A DNA stretch of 64,000 nucleotides from G965267185 sp965267185 (GTDB lineage: Bacteria > Pseudomonadota > Alphaproteobacteria > UBA6615): assembly GCA_965267185.1 (NCBI GenBank), contig OZ253937.1, positions 620,001 through 684,000 of the forward strand. Direction: 5' to 3'. The notes below the pieces were generated by a model, which made no database searches, was not told where the DNA came from, and was given only the letters and a program-made list of their open reading frames with translations. Both the position numbers and the translations under genes were made by a program. Below are positions 8,762 through 17,004 of this stretch, in pieces. Position 1 is the first letter of the stretch. Every line of letters starts with the position of its first letter.

Positions 8762-8842
8762 TGATGACCCCTCAAAAGACACCTCAATCGAAAATCAAAG
8801 TATTCAGTAGGGGAGTGCCCGACGAAATTTCAATAGCGGTCA

Positions 8843-8860
8843 GAAATCCCGCTGCCGTAA
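8843..8860. repeat. 18-bp direct repeat, right copy
   Basis: A perfect second copy of the 3' end of the deaminase gene (7810-7827), 1033 bp downstream. It lies in non-coding DNA just before the palindromic repeat cluster. The simplest reading is that the DNA between the copies was inserted at the end of the deaminase gene and restored its stop codon. Confidence 0.85.
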
Positions 8861-8880
8861 TGAGGGCGCGCCGAAAAACA

Positions 8881-9171
8881 CCCTCTCCCCAGGGGAGAGG
8901 GTGGCGAACATAGTGAGCCGGGTGAGGGGACAAAAGGAAACCTCGTCCTGAGCTTGTCGAAGGGCGAGGGTTAAACCGATCTCATATTTCGACAGGCTCA
9001 GCATGAGGTGTTGATTTCTGTTTAGCGATATTGCCCTGTTGTTTCACGACAGTTTCCTTATCAGCCCCCCCCCCCTCCCTAACCCTCCCCCTCGCTGGGG
9101 GGAGGGAACCTATTGAGGTGCGGCTTGGTGCCTCCCTCCCCCCTTGAGGGGGAGGGATGGGGTGGGGGGTG
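8881..9171. repeat. cluster of palindromic intergenic repeats
   Basis: A gene-free stretch built of hairpins. A perfect 10-bp stem CCCTCTCCCC / GGGGAGAGGG lies at 8881-8901. An imperfect inverted pair with arms of about 22 bp is at 8941-8962 and 8987-9008 (CTGAGCTTGTCGAA against TTTCGACAGGCTCAG). An eleven-C run is at 9065-9075. Two CCCTCCCCC / GGGGGAGGG stems follow (9083-9106 and 9134-9156), the second unit being roughly an inverted copy of the first. Repeats of this general kind are scattered between genes in many proteobacteria. No transposase is present. Confidence 0.8.
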
Positions 9172-9187
9172 TTAGTTCTTGGCGCCG

Positions 9188-11083
9188 CTAACCGTTGTCG
9201 TGCATTGCTGCTTCGAGGGCTTCCTGGCCGGCGAGCCAGCGCGTTTCGGCGGCGTCAAGTTCCTTCTGCAAGCGGCCGATGTCGCGCTGCAGAACTTGCG
9301 CTTCGTCGGGCTGGTCGCGATAGAAGTCCGGGTCTTTGAGTTTCTCGAGGATCGCCGCTTTTTCGTCGCTCAGCCGGGTCACTTCGGCCTCTGCCTCGCG
9401 GGCCGCGGTCCTCAGCTTGCTCAGCGACTGGCGCTGTTCGGCCGCGAGGCGGCGCTTTTCCTTCTTGTTGATGCGCGCCGGCCCCTCGGCGGATTCGGTA
9501 CTGATTTCAGCCACCGCTGCGCGCGTTTGGTCGAGCAGCAGGCGGCGGTAATCGGCCATGTCGCCGTCGAAGGGCAGCACCCGGTTCTCGGCGACCAGCC
9601 AGAACCGGTCGACCGTCAGCTCCAGCAAGTGCGGATCGTGACTGACCAGCACGACGGCGCCGGGAAAGCGGTTGATCGCCTGGATCAGCGCCTCGCGCGA
9701 AATCATGTCGAGATGGTTGGTCGGCTCGTCGAGCAGCAATATGTGCGGCTTCGCCAAGGCGATTTGCGCGAATAGCAGGCGCGCGCGTTCGCCGCCGGAC
9801 AGGTCACCGATCCGGCCCAGCGCCATGTCTTGCGAAAACCCAAACGCGCCGAGATGGCTGCGCACCCGCTCGGGCGTGTCTTCGGGGCGTTTGCCGGCGA
9901 TGGCGGCGACCGGGCTCATGGAGAGATCGAGTTCGTCGGTGAGGTCTTGCGAGAAATAACCGATCCGCAGTTTCGACGATTTGGCGATATCGCCGGAGAT
10001 CGGCGACAGCGTGCCGGCCAGCAATTTGATGAGCGTCGACTTGCCATTGCCGTTGGCGCCCAAGAGCGCAACCCGGTCGTCATTGTCGAGGCGTAGCGAG
10101 ATGTTGCGTAGCACCGGCGTGCCGTCATAGCCGACATCGACCTGCTCCAGCGTGTAGAGCGGTGGCGCCAGTTCGGCGATTTCGGGAAACATGAAATCGG
10201 GCGCCCGTTCTTCGAGCATCTCGGTCAGCGGCTCCAGGCGCGCCAGCATTTTGAGACGCGACTGCGCTTGCTTGGCCTTGCTCGCCTTGTAGCGAAACCG
10301 GGCGACGAACGCCTCCATATGAGCCCGTTGCGCTTCCTGTTTAGCGCGTTGCTTGGCGTTCAGCTCGGCCTGCAAGCGGCGGGTTTCCTCGAACCGGTCG
10401 TAATTGCCCCGGTAGGAGGTGAGCTTGCGGCCTTCCAAATGGAGGATTTGGTTCACCGCCACGTTGAGCAGCTCCCGGTCGTGGCTGATGATGACGACGG
10501 TCCCATCATAACGGGCGATGAAATCTTCGAACCACAAGACCGCTTCCAGGTCGAGATGGTTGGTGGGCTCGTCGAGCAATAGCAGGTCGGGGTTGGCGAA
10601 CAAGAGCGCCGCCAACGCGACGCGCATGCGCCAGCCGCCGGAAAATGAGCTGCATGGCTGTTGCTGCGCGGCATCGTCGAAGCCCAGACCGGCTAGAATA
10701 CGCGCCGCGCGCGCCTCCGCCGAATGGGCGCCGCGCTGCGTCAGCGCTTCGTGGATCTCGGCGATGCGGCCGGGGTCGGTCGCGCTTTCCGCTTCCTCCC
10801 ATAGGGCCGTGAGGTCGCGGTCGGCAGCGAGTACGGTGTCGATCAGGCTTTCCGGGCCGCTGGGCGCATCCTGCGTGGTGATGCCGACCCGCCAGAGCGC
10901 CGGTACTTCGATTTCGCCGCCATCGGCCTCGAGCGCGCCGACGATCAGCTTGAACAGAGTTGTCTTGCCGGTGCCGTTGCGCCCAACCAGCCCCACCTTC
11001 GCGCCCGGGTGAATGGTCGCGCTCACCTGGTCGAGCAGCACCCGGTCGCCAATCCGGTAGGTCAGATTGTCTAGCCTCAACAT
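9188..11083 (-). CDS. ABC-F family ATPase (Uup/YheS-like)
   Basis: A soluble twin-ATPase ABC protein without membrane segments, 631 residues from the ATG giving MLRLDNLTYRIG; longer in-frame starts add a non-homologous leader. Walker A motifs are GRNGTGKT and GANGNGKS, each domain has an LSGGE- or FSGG-type signature and LLLDEPTNHLD, and a charged linker (about 240-300) joins them. The C-terminal stretch rich in K, E and A is the coiled-coil typical of Uup. ABC-F proteins act on ribosomes or branched DNA; which applies here is not visible. Confidence 0.9.
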   Translation of the reverse strand: MLRLDNLTYRIGDRVLLDQVSATIHPGAKVGLVGRNGTGKTTLFKLIVGALEADGGEIEVPALWRVGITTQDAPSGPESLIDTVLAADRDLTALWEEAESATDPGRIAEIHEALTQRGAHSAEARAARILAGLGFDDAAQQQPCSSFSGGWRMRVALAALLFANPDLLLLDEPTNHLDLEAVLWFEDFIARYDGTVVIISHDRELLNVAVNQILHLEGRKLTSYRGNYDRFEETRRLQAELNAKQRAKQEAQRAHMEAFVARFRYKASKAKQAQSRLKMLARLEPLTEMLEERAPDFMFPEIAELAPPLYTLEQVDVGYDGTPVLRNISLRLDNDDRVALLGANGNGKSTLIKLLAGTLSPISGDIAKSSKLRIGYFSQDLTDELDLSMSPVAAIAGKRPEDTPERVRSHLGAFGFSQDMALGRIGDLSGGERARLLFAQIALAKPHILLLDEPTNHLDMISREALIQAINRFPGAVVLVSHDPHLLELTVDRFWLVAENRVLPFDGDMADYRRLLLDQTRAAVAEISTESAEGPARINKKEKRRLAAEQRQSLSKLRTAAREAEAEVTRLSDEKAAILEKLKDPDFYRDQPDEAQVLQRDIGRLQKELDAAETRWLAGQEALEAAMHDNG

Positions 11084-11216
11084 GATGCGATTATTCGTTG
11101 GATGAAATTCAATAAGGGAGCCGAGACCGCCGATCACTGCCAGATGGGTATCCAGCCCGGCGGTTCAATGACCTACCGAGGGCGTTTCGGCAAGGGTCTA
11201 ATCGCGGTAGTTTGCG

Positions 11217-12188
11217 TTACCGGGGCGCAAACGTCTGCATCAGCCGGATAAATTCCGGGCGGTAGGTCTCTTGCTCCGCCGCCGGCACGATCCCGACCAT
11301 CCGGTAATATTTGTCGGTTTCGTCGACGACGATGGCGTGAAACACATACATGTCGCTGCCGGTTTGCGAATCCTTGCCGGACCCTTCGAGGAGGTGGCCT
11401 TCGAGAGCGCCGATGGTCAACGCCTGTTCGCCGGTTATCTGGGCATCCGACACCGCATCGAGCGTCTGGAAAATTCGGCGATTAAACGCGCTTTGCCGCG
11501 CCTGGGGCCGTCTGTCGAAGGAGGCGATAACCATCCAAAGGGGCTTCAGTCCCGGCCCCGGCCGTCCGGCGGCGTATAATGCGCCATTGCCGCCGAAGGT
11601 CTGTTGGAACGGCAGTAGCGTGCTCTCCTCGATGGCGAAGGGCAGCGCATCCAGCGGGCTGACGGCCAAGTCTGCCGTATAGGCGATCGACGAGAGGCTC
11701 GCCTCTATTTCCGCGGTGTTATAGAGGCCTTCGGTCAAGACGAACTCGGGCAGATTGACCATGACCATCGCGGTAATGCCGGGGAACTGTGCGACCAGCA
11801 GCCACCTCTCAATCACCAGTTCGCCGACCTTCATGCTGGCCCTTAGGCACACGCTTTCAACCGAAACCGTAACGTCGTCGCAGGGCCCGAGCAGCTCGAT
11901 GCCCCGCGCGGCCAAGTTTTCCCGGGTAAAGCCCGCGCCAACATCGGCGAACGCGTCGCCCGGCAGCTCGTTGATGAGAATGGAGGCGCCCTGTTCGCGC
12001 TCCATAAAACCCTGAAAATCCGGGCTCACGACGAAGCCTTCCGGCGGCACCATGCCAATGTGGCTGCCCGGCGGGAAGACGGGTTCGGTCTGTGCGGTCG
12101 CGGCGGGCGCCGCGAGCAGGGCAGGGGCAAACAAGAAGGCGGCAGCCCAGCTCCTGAGCGATGGTGAAATACCTTTGGCGCGTGACAT
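11217..12188 (-). CDS. secreted protein of unknown function
   Basis: A 323-residue protein with a clear signal peptide (AAAFLFAPALLAAPAATAQ) and no lipobox, so probably periplasmic. The mature part has repeated beta-rich stretches and three cysteines at most; no catalytic motif was recognised. It is co-directional with the ECF41 operon but about 130 bases away, so probably a separate unit. Its leader contains a 7-bp hairpin (12210-12229). Confidence 0.6.
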   Translation of the reverse strand: MSRAKGISPSLRSWAAAFLFAPALLAAPAATAQTEPVFPPGSHIGMVPPEGFVVSPDFQGFMEREQGASILINELPGDAFADVGAGFTRENLAARGIELLGPCDDVTVSVESVCLRASMKVGELVIERWLLVAQFPGITAMVMVNLPEFVLTEGLYNTAEIEASLSSIAYTADLAVSPLDALPFAIEESTLLPFQQTFGGNGALYAAGRPGPGLKPLWMVIASFDRRPQARQSAFNRRIFQTLDAVSDAQITGEQALTIGALEGHLLEGSGKDSQTGSDMYVFHAIVVDETDKYYRMVGIVPAAEQETYRPEFIRLMQTFAPR

Positions 12189-12320
12189 GGCGATGGCTCT
12201 TTCGGATTACCTGGCGTATGTCCGCCAGGAGGTGGTGCAATCTAGCGCGCAGGCTTTCACACCCACAAGGCCCGGGGCGAACACGAGGCTGTGCGGTCTA
12301 GAGCCGTTTCGGCGCCCATT

Positions 12321-12521
12321 TCACGACGACAGCCGCGCCCAATCGTCGGTCAGCATGCCCGCGAAGCCCCAATTTTCTTCAGCGACTTCTTGGATGACGA
12401 TATGAATGTGTTCGGGGTTCTTTCCTAGTGTCGTGACAAGAGTATCGGTCATTTCCCGCACCATCTGGGACTTCTGTGCGCGCGAGGCACCGGCTGTGAT
12501 TTGAACGTTGATGTAAGGCAT
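12321..12521 (-). CDS. 4-oxalocrotonate tautomerase family protein
   Basis: A 66-residue tautomerase. After removal of the initiator Met the chain starts with the catalytic proline (MPYINVQITAG), and the family segment HIHIVIQEV with NWGFAGM follows. Members interconvert keto and enol forms of small acids, as hexamers. It starts 34 bases after the RidA-like gene and is probably the last gene of the ECF41 operon. Physiological substrate unknown. Confidence 0.88.
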   Translation of the reverse strand: MPYINVQITAGASRAQKSQMVREMTDTLVTTLGKNPEHIHIVIQEVAEENWGFAGMLTDDWARLSS

Positions 12522-12555
12522 TTCTCTCTCGTCCTGTCTCGATTGGAGCCGTCGG

Positions 12556-13065
12556 CTATTCGAGAACGGCAATGGCATCGACCTCGAACAGCATCCCGTC
12601 GAGGGCCAGGCGCGGCACGGGCACCAGCGTTTGGGCCGGCAGCGAACCGCCAAACATCTCCTGCACATGCTGCGTCATTACCTCGAGCATCGATTGCTCA
12701 TAGTCGACGACGTATGTGGTGATCTTGGTGACTTGGTGTGGTTGGGCGCCGACCGCGTCGAGCGCGATGCGGAGGTTGGCGTAAGCTTGCTTCACCTGCT
12801 CGCCAAACTGCGGCGATAGCGAGCCTGCTTGCGTTCCGCCGCCCTGACCGGCGATGTAGGCGACGCGGCTGCCGCCCGCGGCAACGACCGTGTGACTGTA
12901 GCCATTCGGCGCCGGGTCGTAGAGGCCGGCGGGATTTAAGATCGTGAGATTCACGCCCGCGTCCTGCGCGGCGGCTTGGGTCGGGTTCAATGTGCTCATG
13001 GCGGTTAGGACTCCTGCGATTAGGGTTGTTTTGAAGGGATGTAGAGGCACGGCCTTGTTCCTCAC
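12556..13065 (-). CDS. RidA/YjgF family protein with signal peptide
   Basis: About 169 residues from the GTG at 13065. That start gives a leader RNKAVPLHPFKTTLIAGVLTAM ending near TQAAAQ, which looks like a signal peptide; an ATG at 12999 would give a mostly mature form. The mature part is a full YjgF/RidA domain, including VTKITTYVVD, the substrate-binding arginine region (VPRLALDG) and FEVDAIAVLE at the end. Cytosolic RidA hydrolyses reactive enamines and imines; exported versions are less understood. It follows the sigma gene by 76 bases. Confidence 0.8.
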   Translation of the reverse strand: MRNKAVPLHPFKTTLIAGVLTAMSTLNPTQAAAQDAGVNLTILNPAGLYDPAPNGYSHTVVAAGGSRVAYIAGQGGGTQAGSLSPQFGEQVKQAYANLRIALDAVGAQPHQVTKITTYVVDYEQSMLEVMTQHVQEMFGGSLPAQTLVPVPRLALDGMLFEVDAIAVLE

Positions 13066-13141
13066 TTGCGTGTGGTTGATGGTAAATTCAGTGGCGGCGG
13101 CAGAAGTGGAGTGCGAACCGTCACAGCTCATTCGACGGCTG

Positions 13142-14029
13142 CTAGTGAATGACGACCGCGTCGAGATTGGCGAGCTTTTCCGGGTTGCGCACGATATAGA
13201 TGCCGGTTGCGTTGCCGGCTTGGTCGTAGGCAAACGAGACAGCGGCAGTCACCGCGCCGTCCTGTTTCATTATGAAACCGCGTGCGCCGTTGATATCGGC
13301 GGTGGTCCACTGGTGACCGGCCCAGTATTCGTGCAAGCGTTCGGTGAGGAAGGCGAGAACGTCGGATTTGCCTTCGAGGGTCTCGAGGACCGCCGGCACT
13401 TTGCCGCCGCCGTCGGTGCTGAGATGGATGTCGCTTGAGAGGAGATCGGCTAATTGTGCCGTCGTGCCGCTGGTTATCGCGGCTTGGAAGGCGGCGAGGA
13501 GTCGGTCTTGCTGCTCCAATGGCGTTGTGTGGCGGACCTTGGCGCGATCAATATTGACCTTCGCCCGGGAGACCAACTTACGGCAGGCGCTTTCTTGGAT
13601 ATCGAGCGTTTCAGCAATCTCTGGGTAGGACACATCGAAGATTTCCCGCAGCAGATAGGCCGCCCGCTCCTTGGGCGTCAGCCGTTCGAGCATCAGTAGG
13701 AAGGCGGTTGTCAGCGATGACGCCAGGTCCAACTTGTGTTCCACATCGCTCTCGATCGGCGTGTGGATCGGTTCGGGCAGCCACGCGCCAACATAATCGA
13801 CGCGCGCACGGTTGGCCGAGCGGCGCAAGTCGAGGCAACGGTGCGTGCAGGTTGTCGTCAGCCACGACGCTGGGTTCTCGATCTGAGGCCGGTCGGACTT
13901 CGCCCACTTGAGGAATGTATCCTGTACCGCATCCTCGGCATCGGATAGGGAGCCGAGGATCCGGTAGGCCAGCCCCAGAAGATTAGGGCGCGCCTCTTCG
14001 AATATTTGGGTGCTCTTTTGGTCAAGCAT
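13142..14029 (-). CDS. ECF41-type RNA polymerase sigma factor
   Basis: A 295-residue sigma-70 family ECF factor: region 2 at about 10-75, region 4 at about 105-165, then a SnoaL-like C-terminal domain of about 120 residues, the hallmark of ECF41. All three group motifs are present: WLPEP (83-87) in the linker, DGGGK (206-210), and NPEKL (282-286) near the C-terminus. In this group the C-terminal extension takes the place of a classical anti-sigma factor. It starts one base after the AhpD-like gene, and a matching promoter lies upstream of that gene. Confidence 0.93.
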   Translation of the reverse strand: MLDQKSTQIFEEARPNLLGLAYRILGSLSDAEDAVQDTFLKWAKSDRPQIENPASWLTTTCTHRCLDLRRSANRARVDYVGAWLPEPIHTPIESDVEHKLDLASSLTTAFLLMLERLTPKERAAYLLREIFDVSYPEIAETLDIQESACRKLVSRAKVNIDRAKVRHTTPLEQQDRLLAAFQAAITSGTTAQLADLLSSDIHLSTDGGGKVPAVLETLEGKSDVLAFLTERLHEYWAGHQWTTADINGARGFIMKQDGAVTAAVSFAYDQAGNATGIYIVRNPEKLANLDAVVIH

Positions 14030-14030
14030 G

Positions 14031-14465
14031 TCAGTGCCTTGATACGCCGATGCGGTTCCAGAGATTGATCATGGCGATGGTCGCGCTCAGGGTGCCGATC
14101 TCTTCTTCCGTGAAGTGCTCCCTCAACCGCGCCCGTAACGCGCCAAGGTCGCTTTTGGGGTCGAGCTCGGTCAGCGCCTCGGTCCACGCCAGTGCGGCCC
14201 GTTCCCGTTCGTTGAAATCGTTGACATGATCCCAAACGATCACGCGGTCCAAGCGCTCGCTGGTTTCGCCGTCCTGCCGGGCTTCTCTGGTGTGCATCTT
14301 GACGCAAAAGGCGCAGCGGTTGATTTGCGAGGCGCGCAATTTCACCAGATGGTGGATGGTCCGGTCGAGCCCATGGGCATCTATGACTTGATTAGCCTTA
14401 GCCAACGATTCAAGAACGTCGGGAATTTCCTGCTCGTAATTCACTGCTTTAATGTTGCTCGTCAT
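14031..14465 (-). CDS. AhpD-like / carboxymuconolactone decarboxylase family protein
   Basis: A 144-residue all-helical AhpD-fold protein with the redox motif C51-AF-C54 and H58 (NRCAFCVKMH). Members reduce peroxides or act as decarboxylases; this CxxC subtype is the usual partner encoded next to ECF41 sigma factors. It is the first gene of the operon, 39 bases downstream of an ECF41-type -10 element, and the sigma gene follows after one base. It is the presumed main output of the sigma factor, by analogy with other ECF41 loci. Confidence 0.9.
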   Translation of the reverse strand: MTSNIKAVNYEQEIPDVLESLAKANQVIDAHGLDRTIHHLVKLRASQINRCAFCVKMHTREARQDGETSERLDRVIVWDHVNDFNERERAALAWTEALTELDPKSDLGALRARLREHFTEEEIGTLSATIAMINLWNRIGVSRH

Positions 14466-14504
14466 TGCGCCTTCGCTTTCCGTAGAATGGGCTTACAACC
14501 TAAT

Positions 14505-14531
14505 GACGATTCAGAGCGGTGGTTTGTGACG
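14505..14531 (-). promoter_or_regulatory. ECF41-type promoter
   Basis: Reading the minus strand, CGTCACA (14531-14525; the reported consensus is TGTCACA) is followed by a 16-base spacer and CGTC (14508-14505). This is the two-element promoter described for ECF41 target genes. It is 39 bases before the ATG of the AhpD-like gene, placing transcription start in a short leader. The operon is therefore probably driven by its own sigma factor. Confidence 0.75.
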
Positions 14532-14624
14532 CGGTTTTCCGAGTGGATCGATTATTGCGGTAAGGTGTTGTAAATAAAGCCCCCTAATACCTTGAAGCGG
14601 TTCCGTAAACTTTAGAGAGAATCT

Positions 14625-15635
14625 GTGCCTGTTGCTGCAAATCACCAGCTATCCGTCGCCCCGATGATGGACTGGACCGACCGCCACGAGCGGTTTTTCC
14701 TGCGCCAGATCAGCCGGCAGGTGCGGCTCTATACCGAAATGATTACAACCGGGGCGATCCTATACGGCGACCGGCAGCGGCTGCTGGCGTTCGATCCCGA
14801 AGAGCATCCGGTGGCGCTTCAGATCGGCGGTGCCGACCCGGTGGCGCTCTCGGAGTGCGCGCGCATCGGTGCCGATTTCGGCTATGACGAGATCAATCTT
14901 AATGTCGGCTGCCCATCGGACCGGGTGCAGTCAGGCGATTTCGGCGCGTGCCTCATGGCCAAGCCCGATGTGGTGGCGCGCGCCGTCGAAGCCATGCGCG
15001 CCGCCGTCGATATTCCGGTCACGGTGAAGCACCGCATCGCCATCAACGACCAGGAAGAATGGCCGGCGTTGTCGGGGTTCGTCGAAACCGTGGCAGCGGC
15101 GGGTTGCGAACACTTCATCGTCCACGCCCGCAAGGCCTGGCTACAGGGCTTGAGCGCGAAGGAAAACCGCGAAATTCCGCCGTTGCACTATCCTCTGGTG
15201 CACCGCCTCAAGCAGGAATTCCCCAAGCTGACGGTCACCATCAACGGCGGCATAACGACCCTCGATGCGGCGGCGACGCAGTTGCAGCAGGTCGATGGGG
15301 TGATGATCGGCCGCGCGGCCTACCAGAACCCCTATATCTTGGCCGAAGCGGACCGGTGCTTTTACGGCGAGATGGCGCCAGTGCCGACGCGTCACGAGAT
15401 CGTCGAGCGATTGTTGCCCTACGTCGAGCGGCAGGTGGCAGCGGGCGTGCCGCTAAAGTCGATCACGCGTCATATTCTCGGCCTGTTCAATGGCCAGCGC
15501 GGCGCGCGGGCGTGGCGGCGCTACTTGTCGGAAAACGCACCGCGTTTTGACAGCGGCGCGGCGGACGCTTGCGCCTTGCTGATAGCGGCGGCGGCCTTCG
15601 TTCCGGCCGATTCCGAAACAATCGCCGTCGCTTAA
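14625..15635 (+). CDS. dusA: tRNA-dihydrouridine synthase DusA
   Basis: FMN- and NADPH-dependent reduction of uridines 20/20a in the tRNA D-loop. 336 residues, GTG start after an AGAGAGA ribosome-binding site. The N-terminal TIM barrel carries VAPMMDWTDRH, the catalytic cysteine C96 in NVGCPSDR, and the FMN-phosphate segment INGGI...GVMIGRAAYQNP. The C-terminal helical tRNA-binding domain contains HILGLFNGQRGARAWRRYLSE, typical of DusA rather than DusB/C. It is divergent from the ECF41 operon. Confidence 0.96.
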   Translation: MPVAANHQLSVAPMMDWTDRHERFFLRQISRQVRLYTEMITTGAILYGDRQRLLAFDPEEHPVALQIGGADPVALSECARIGADFGYDEINLNVGCPSDRVQSGDFGACLMAKPDVVARAVEAMRAAVDIPVTVKHRIAINDQEEWPALSGFVETVAAAGCEHFIVHARKAWLQGLSAKENREIPPLHYPLVHRLKQEFPKLTVTINGGITTLDAAATQLQQVDGVMIGRAAYQNPYILAEADRCFYGEMAPVPTRHEIVERLLPYVERQVAAGVPLKSITRHILGLFNGQRGARAWRRYLSENAPRFDSGAADACALLIAAAAFVPADSETIAVA

Positions 15636-15654
15636 CACTACCCGAGGTTTGCTG

Positions 15655-16992
15655 TTAGCCCCTCAGCCGAAGGCGCCGCGACAGGTCCGACTGAAATAGG
15701 CCGCCCGGGTCCACTCGAGCGGCGATCGTGCGAAACTCATCCAGTTTGGGGAACATGGTGGCGTAGGTCTCCGGCGCCATCAAAGCGTCCTTGGCGAGAT
15801 AGAGCCGGCCGCCATGATCCAGCGTGAGGGACTCGAGATGGGCATGAAGCGCCTCGACGCCCGGGCGGCGGGGCAGGTCGATGGCGAACACCATGCCTTT
15901 GAGGGGAAATGACAACAGCCCTTCGCCCGGCCCGCGCATCGGTTTGACGACCGACGTAATCGAGCCTGCCTGGGCCTCAGCGATCGCGCTCAGCAAAGCG
16001 CGAATGCCGGCCCGCTGGCTTTCAGGCGGGAAGCCCGCGTGGATGGAATAGAAGCCCCGGTGGCCGAACAGCTTGTTGAAGCCGTTTATATGATCCAGGG
16101 GGAAGAGGAACGGGAACAATGGCTTGCGGATCGCTTTGCCGTCCGCGGGCATCGCGCCATAACGGCGGCGAACGATCCAACGGATGGCTGCCGGGGGTAC
16201 GAGGCGGGAAGGCGGGGCGAGCGGTACGGTCCAGGGTTTGGGGGCAGGGACGGTTCCGGCGTTATCGATGGCGAAACGCCCTTTCTCCAAAATGCCGCGT
16301 CCCAGTTCGGGGCCAGTGGCGAAGGCATCGATCCAGCCGAACAAAAAATCTTCCGACCCCCGGGCGCCATCGATCGCGTCCAGCATAGCGTCCAGGTTCG
16401 AGATCGGCGTGTAGGTGGCGTCGACGCTACTGCTTTCGATAGTAAGCAGACGGAAGCAGACCCGCAGGATGATGCCGGTCAGGCCAACCCCGCCCAGAGT
16501 GGCCCGGAACAGGTCCGGGTTCTCCTCGCGCGAGCACCGGTGCACGGTACCGTCGGCGGTCATTAAGTCGATCCAGACCGTGTGGTCGCCGAAACTGCCG
16601 ACGGCGTGATGGTTCTTTGAATGAATGTCGTTGGCAAATGCGCCGCCGATGGTGACTGCCGAGTTCGCGGCGGCCACCGGGTAGCAATAACCGTCACCGA
16701 AAAAGCGTCCCGCCAGGTCGCGAAACGTCACGCCCGCCTCGCAAACGACGTCCCGGGTTGCCGGGTCGAACGAGAGAATCCGGTTTAGCTGACCCGTGCG
16801 CAGGGTCTGGCGGCCGTCATTCAGCGAGGCGTCGCCGTAACACTTGCCGTTGCCATAGGCGATGATGCCCTGGCCGTCCATGCTTTCGAGGGCGTCGCGG
16901 AGGTCGCCGCTGTTGGCTGGGCTCGCTGCGCTCACCCGAGCATACCGCGTGCGGCCCCACGTGGTAAGGCGCGCCGCGTGCCAAGCTGTCAC
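15655..16992 (-). CDS. FAD-binding oxidoreductase, DprE1-like
   Basis: A 445-residue flavoprotein of the VAO/PCMH type, GTG start. The FAD-binding part shows GNGKCYGDAS and the AAANSAVTIGGAFANDIHSKNHH region; the C-terminal end has YLAKD, the lysine motif found in DprE1-type epimerase/oxidase subunits. DprE1 oxidises decaprenylphosphoryl ribose in mycobacteria, but the usual DprE2 reductase partner is absent here, so the sugar substrate is unknown; aldonolactone oxidase is an alternative. It lies 12 bases downstream of a small monooxygenase-like gene. Confidence 0.75.
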   Translation of the reverse strand: MTAWHAARLTTWGRTRYARVSAASPANSGDLRDALESMDGQGIIAYGNGKCYGDASLNDGRQTLRTGQLNRILSFDPATRDVVCEAGVTFRDLAGRFFGDGYCYPVAAANSAVTIGGAFANDIHSKNHHAVGSFGDHTVWIDLMTADGTVHRCSREENPDLFRATLGGVGLTGIILRVCFRLLTIESSSVDATYTPISNLDAMLDAIDGARGSEDFLFGWIDAFATGPELGRGILEKGRFAIDNAGTVPAPKPWTVPLAPPSRLVPPAAIRWIVRRRYGAMPADGKAIRKPLFPFLFPLDHINGFNKLFGHRGFYSIHAGFPPESQRAGIRALLSAIAEAQAGSITSVVKPMRGPGEGLLSFPLKGMVFAIDLPRRPGVEALHAHLESLTLDHGGRLYLAKDALMAPETYATMFPKLDEFRTIAARVDPGGLFQSDLSRRLRLRG

Positions 16993-17004
16993 AAGAGGGC
17001 CTGG

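Noticed and set aside
9065..9075. Eleven-C tract as a phase-variation switch
   Set aside because: It lies in a non-coding repeat cluster, not in a gene or between promoter elements that could be recognised.
7810..9171. A full transposon or insertion sequence
   Set aside because: No transposase or integrase frame and no terminal inverted repeats at the ends of the 18-bp repeat pair were found; only the direct repeat and cargo are supported.
16039..16566. Open frame antisense to the DprE1-like gene
   Set aside because: No domain, low-complexity G/R/D composition, fully inside a well-supported gene.
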